From positions 1 through 9,785 of the forward strand of contig JADHOK010000046.1 of NCBI GenBank assembly GCA_016779015.1: 9,785 nt of DNA, written 5' to 3'. Both the position numbers and the translations under genes were made by a program. Origin of the DNA: PS1 clade bacterium (lineage in GTDB: Bacteria; Pseudomonadota; Alphaproteobacteria; RS24). Each line of letters opens with the position of its first letter. The first letter of the stretch is position 1. This document shows positions 8,149 to 9,785 of the stretch, one piece after another. Below the pieces are notes generated by a model. The model did no database searches, had not been told where the DNA came from, and saw only the letters and a list, made by a program, of their open reading frames with translations.

Positions 8149-9006
8149 ATGAGCCGTATCGCTTATATTGACGGTGTTTACCAGCCGATGGACTTGCCGG
8201 GCATTCTGGTAGAAGACCGCGGCTATCAATTTGCCGATGGGGTGTATGAAGTATGCGCCATTCGCAATGGCAAATTGCTCGATGAAACGCGCCATCTCGA
8301 CCGTCTAGATTATTCTTTGCAAGCGCTGAATATTCCCATGCCGATGTCGCGCGCCGCTCTTAAACAGGTGATGCGCGAAACGTTGCGCCGCAACCGCGTA
8401 TCTGACGGCATTCTTTATATGCAAGTGTCGCGTGGTGTCGCGCCGCGCGAGCATATGTATGACGCCGATTTGAAGCCGGTTCTGGTCATCACGGCGCGGC
8501 CCATTGCGGCCGAGCGGCGGGCGCAAATTATGAGGAAGGGCATTTCGGCTATCTCTGTCCCCGACCAGCGTTGGGCGCGCTGCGATATCAAATCGATCAG
8601 CCTGCTGCCTAATGTGCTGGCGCGCCAGTCGGCCCGCAACGCCAAAGTGCAAGAAGCGTGGCAGATTGACGGGCAGGGCATGGTGACCGAGGGCGCGGCG
8701 ACCAATGCGTGGATTGTCGATGCCAAGGGCGTACTGCGCACGCGCCCTGCCGACCATGAAATTCTGAACGGCATTGTGCGTCAGGTGCTGCTTGATTGCG
8801 TCGCCGAGCTTGGTCTCAAATTTGCAGAAAAACCGTTCTCTTTGTCCGAGGCGCTAGCGGCCAAGGAGTGTTTCTCAACCGCATCGACCATGTCGGTTTT
8901 TCCGGTGGTCAAGCTTGACGGCCAAAAAATCGGCAGCGGCAAGCCCGGTCCGGTCGCCAAAGCGCTGTCGGTGGCCTATGACACAGTCGAACAGGAAGTA
9001 TTCTAA
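8149..9006 (+). CDS. dat: D-amino acid aminotransferase (fold-type IV PLP enzyme)
   Basis: Pyridoxal-phosphate enzyme that moves amino groups between D-amino acids and 2-oxo acids (D-Ala + 2-oxoglutarate giving pyruvate + D-Glu is the standard reaction), supplying peptidoglycan precursors in the cytoplasm. It has 285 residues, close to the Bacillus D-AAT. By alignment to that enzyme, the Schiff-base lysine is K148 (CDIKSISLLPNVLA), the PLP-ring glutamate is E181 (VTEGAATNAW), and the substrate-carboxylate residues are Y33 (DGVYEV), R100 and H102 (RGVAPREH). The RG-x-x-x-R-x-H signature favours D-AAT over the related branched-chain aminotransferase and aminodeoxychorismate lyase. It lies 16 nt after trkH in the same apparent operon. 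Substrate range cannot be read from sequence, and some relatives act on other amino donors. Confidence 0.88.
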   Translation: MSRIAYIDGVYQPMDLPGILVEDRGYQFADGVYEVCAIRNGKLLDETRHLDRLDYSLQALNIPMPMSRAALKQVMRETLRRNRVSDGILYMQVSRGVAPREHMYDADLKPVLVITARPIAAERRAQIMRKGISAISVPDQRWARCDIKSISLLPNVLARQSARNAKVQEAWQIDGQGMVTEGAATNAWIVDAKGVLRTRPADHEILNGIVRQVLLDCVAELGLKFAEKPFSLSEALAAKECFSTASTMSVFPVVKLDGQKIGSGKPGPVAKALSVAYDTVEQEVF

Positions 9007-9009
9007 AAG

Positions 9010-9039
9010 TTGAAAAAGAACTAGGTTTCAAATGATAGT
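9010..9039 (+). promoter_or_regulatory. Candidate sigma-70-type promoter for hfq
   Basis: TTGAAA (9010-9015, 5 of 6 to TTGACA) and GATAGT (9034-9039, 4 of 6 to TATAAT) are 18 nt apart. This predicts transcription starting near 9046 and an hfq leader of about 95 nt. It would give hfq its own promoter in addition to read-through from dat. The assignment rests on pattern only. Confidence 0.35.
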
Positions 9040-9056
9040 TGTGTCAAATTTGAAGC
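9025..9056. repeat. Inverted repeat enclosing the proposed hfq -10 region
   Basis: GTTTCAAAT (9025-9033) can pair with ATTTGAAGC (9048-9056): nine positions, one of them a G-T wobble, around a 14-nt loop. The core TTCAAAT/ATTTGAA is perfect. No T-run follows, so it is not a terminator for dat. The right arm also contributes to the 10-bp palindrome TCAAATTTGA (9044-9053). It may be an operator or a leader hairpin. Confidence 0.4.
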
Positions 9057-9072
9057 GTTAATGCGTCGCGGT

Positions 9073-9119
9073 ACGGAGGATCGCGTCAATAAAGTAACAA
9101 GGCGGCACCTCCATCGCCT
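9073..9119 (+). promoter_or_regulatory. hfq leader segment with orphan Shine-Dalgarno and anti-Shine-Dalgarno
   Basis: GGAGG at 9075-9079 is a strong Shine-Dalgarno core but no ATG, GTG or TTG follows at usable spacing. CCTCC at 9108-9112 is its exact complement and sits in the loop of a 5-bp hairpin, AGGCG (9100-9104) with CGCCT (9115-9119). The two alternatives are mutually compatible or competing RNA structures in the hfq 5' leader. The true start at 9142 has only a weak TGGG (9131-9134) before it, so leader folding or binding by Hfq itself could control translation. Function is inferred. Confidence 0.3.
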
Positions 9120-9141
9120 GCAGAATAAACTGGGTAAACCA

Positions 9142-9369
9142 ATGTCATCAGTTAAAGACTCTCTTGAAGCCTCGTTTCTCGATCATGTGTGCGAACAAAA
9201 ACTGGCGTTGACCATTTTTCTGGTCAATGGCGTTAAGTTGCAGGGCACTATCACCTGGGTGGACGCCACGTCCATGTTGCTGAGCCGCGAAGGTCATTCG
9301 CAGCTGGTGTATAAACACGCTATTTCGACAATTATGCCGAACAATCCGGTCGAAATCGCCGTCGCATAG
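9142..9369 (+). CDS. hfq: RNA chaperone Hfq (divergent proximal face and rim)
   Basis: Sm-like protein that forms hexameric rings and pairs small RNAs with mRNAs. It has 75 residues. The Sm1 motif (TIFLVNGVKLQG, residues 24-35) and the Sm2 motif (SQLVYKHAISTIMP, 53-66) identify it clearly. I start it at ATG 9142 because MSSVKDSLEASFL matches the usual N-terminus; an in-frame ATG at 9061 would add 27 Arg/Lys-rich residues with no family counterpart and no Shine-Dalgarno. Distal-face residues (LVNG-K-LQG, T63) and the Y57-K58-H59 triad are kept. By alignment to E. coli Hfq, proximal Q8, Q41 and F42 are E9, A42 and T43, and rim N13, R16, R17, R19 and F39 are D14, C17, E18, K20 and V40. The acidic C-terminal tail is short. 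Its stop is 2 nt from the convergent mazG stop. Confidence 0.95.
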   Translation: MSSVKDSLEASFLDHVCEQKLALTIFLVNGVKLQGTITWVDATSMLLSREGHSQLVYKHAISTIMPNNPVEIAVA

Positions 9370-9371
9370 CT

Positions 9372-9785
9372 TTATTTAGGCTCGCGACCGCGTTTTTCAG
9401 CCTGTTTGGCCTGTTGCCAAAATCCCTCGAGGTCATCGAGCGATAGCTGCTGCTTATCGCTTTGTTTCGCGAGCGCCTCTAAATACTTAAAACGACTGAT
9501 GAATTTCTCATTGGTGCGGCGCACTGCGGCTTCCGGATCGATTTCCAAATGGCGCGCAATATTGGCCGCTACAAACAACAAATCGCCCAGCTCGTCCTCC
9601 ATCGCATCAGCCGAACCGGAGGCCATTGCCTCGCGAATTTCTGCTATTTCTTCGTCTAATTTGTCAAAAACCGGCGCGATATCAGGCCAATCGAATTGGA
9701 TGCGGGCGGCGCGGTTTTGAATCTTAACAGCCCGCGAGAGGCCGGGAAGGGCGAGGGGAATATCATCCATCAGGCTCTCGGCTTC
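9372..9785 (-). CDS. mazG: Nucleoside triphosphate pyrophosphohydrolase MazG, C-terminal part (cut by window edge)
   Basis: House-cleaning enzyme that hydrolyses NTPs and dNTPs to the monophosphate plus pyrophosphate. The frame runs from the right edge (EAESLMDDIPLALPGL) to TAA at 9372-9374, giving 137 visible residues. This matches the second half of E. coli-type MazG (DDVPAALPALMRA...), so the ATG at 9768-9770 is internal, not a start, and the N-terminal half lies beyond the window. Metal-binding signatures of the all-alpha NTP-PPase fold are present: LDEEIAEI (E45, E46, E49 of the visible part) and EDELGDLLF (E65, D68), followed by ANIARHLEIDPEAAVRRTNEKF, typical of the family. The C-terminal catalytic module is therefore intact. 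It is convergent with hfq, whereas I recall hfq-hflX-mazG as the common alphaproteobacterial order. Confidence 0.93.
   Translation of the reverse strand, partial: EAESLMDDIPLALPGLSRAVKIQNRAARIQFDWPDIAPVFDKLDEEIAEIREAMASGSADAMEDELGDLLFVAANIARHLEIDPEAAVRRTNEKFISRFKYLEALAKQSDKQQLSLDDLEGFWQQAKQAEKRGREPK

Noticed and set aside
9094..9112. Resemblance of GTAACAAGG...CACCTCC to the 3' end of 16S rRNA
   Set aside because: GTAACAAGG (9094-9102) and CACCTCC occur in 16S rRNA in the same order, but spacing and intervening bases differ, so this is not an rRNA fragment and is probably coincidence.
9061..9141. 27-residue N-terminal extension of Hfq from ATG 9061
   Set aside because: No Shine-Dalgarno before 9061 and no counterpart in Hfq proteins that I know; more likely untranslated leader.

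Overview
The window reads as a chromosomal housekeeping segment of an alphaproteobacterium. The main reason is the block ntrY-ntrX-trkA-trkH-dat-hfq with mazG beside it, which is a characteristic alphaproteobacterial neighbourhood. The alphaproteobacterial style of MetRS (no zinc knuckle) and of Hfq (IFLVNGVKLQG core, YKHAISTIMP end) agrees. Base composition is moderately GC-rich and even throughout. I see no insertion sequence, phage gene, CRISPR array, tRNA, rRNA or composition break. The order or genus cannot be fixed from this window.

Layout: (1) 1-1509, metG, missing only its first codons at the left edge. (2) 1510-1626, a gap with a 7-bp dyad followed by TTTT, and then the ntrY ribosome-binding site. 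(3) 1627-8132, four tightly packed genes: ntrY and ntrX (overlapping ATGA), trkA (33 nt later) and trkH (3 nt after trkA). (4) 8149-9006, dat, 16 nt after trkH, so ntrY through dat looks like one transcription unit. (5) 9007-9141, a gap with a candidate promoter inside a dyad and a structured leader. (6) 9142-9369, hfq. (7) 9372-9785, the C-terminal half of mazG on the minus strand, convergent with hfq and separated from it by 2 nt.

How the genes work together: NtrY (membrane sensor kinase) and NtrX (response regulator) form a two-component pair. TrkH and TrkA are the membrane and NAD(H)-binding gating subunits of a potassium uptake system. Dat makes or interconverts D-amino acids such as D-Ala and D-Glu, which go into peptidoglycan. 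Hfq is the RNA chaperone and MazG an NTP pyrophosphatase. Grouping envelope sensing, K+ uptake and wall precursors suggests an envelope/osmotic theme, but that is inference.

I found no undescribed multi-gene system. The points most worth checking are within single genes. Hfq keeps its distal RNA-binding face but has lost several canonical proximal-face and rim residues. TrkH has no glycine where the fourth selectivity-filter segment should be. NtrX lacks the sigma-54 contact loop. The hfq leader has an orphan Shine-Dalgarno that can pair with an anti-Shine-Dalgarno, and hflX is missing from its usual place after hfq.
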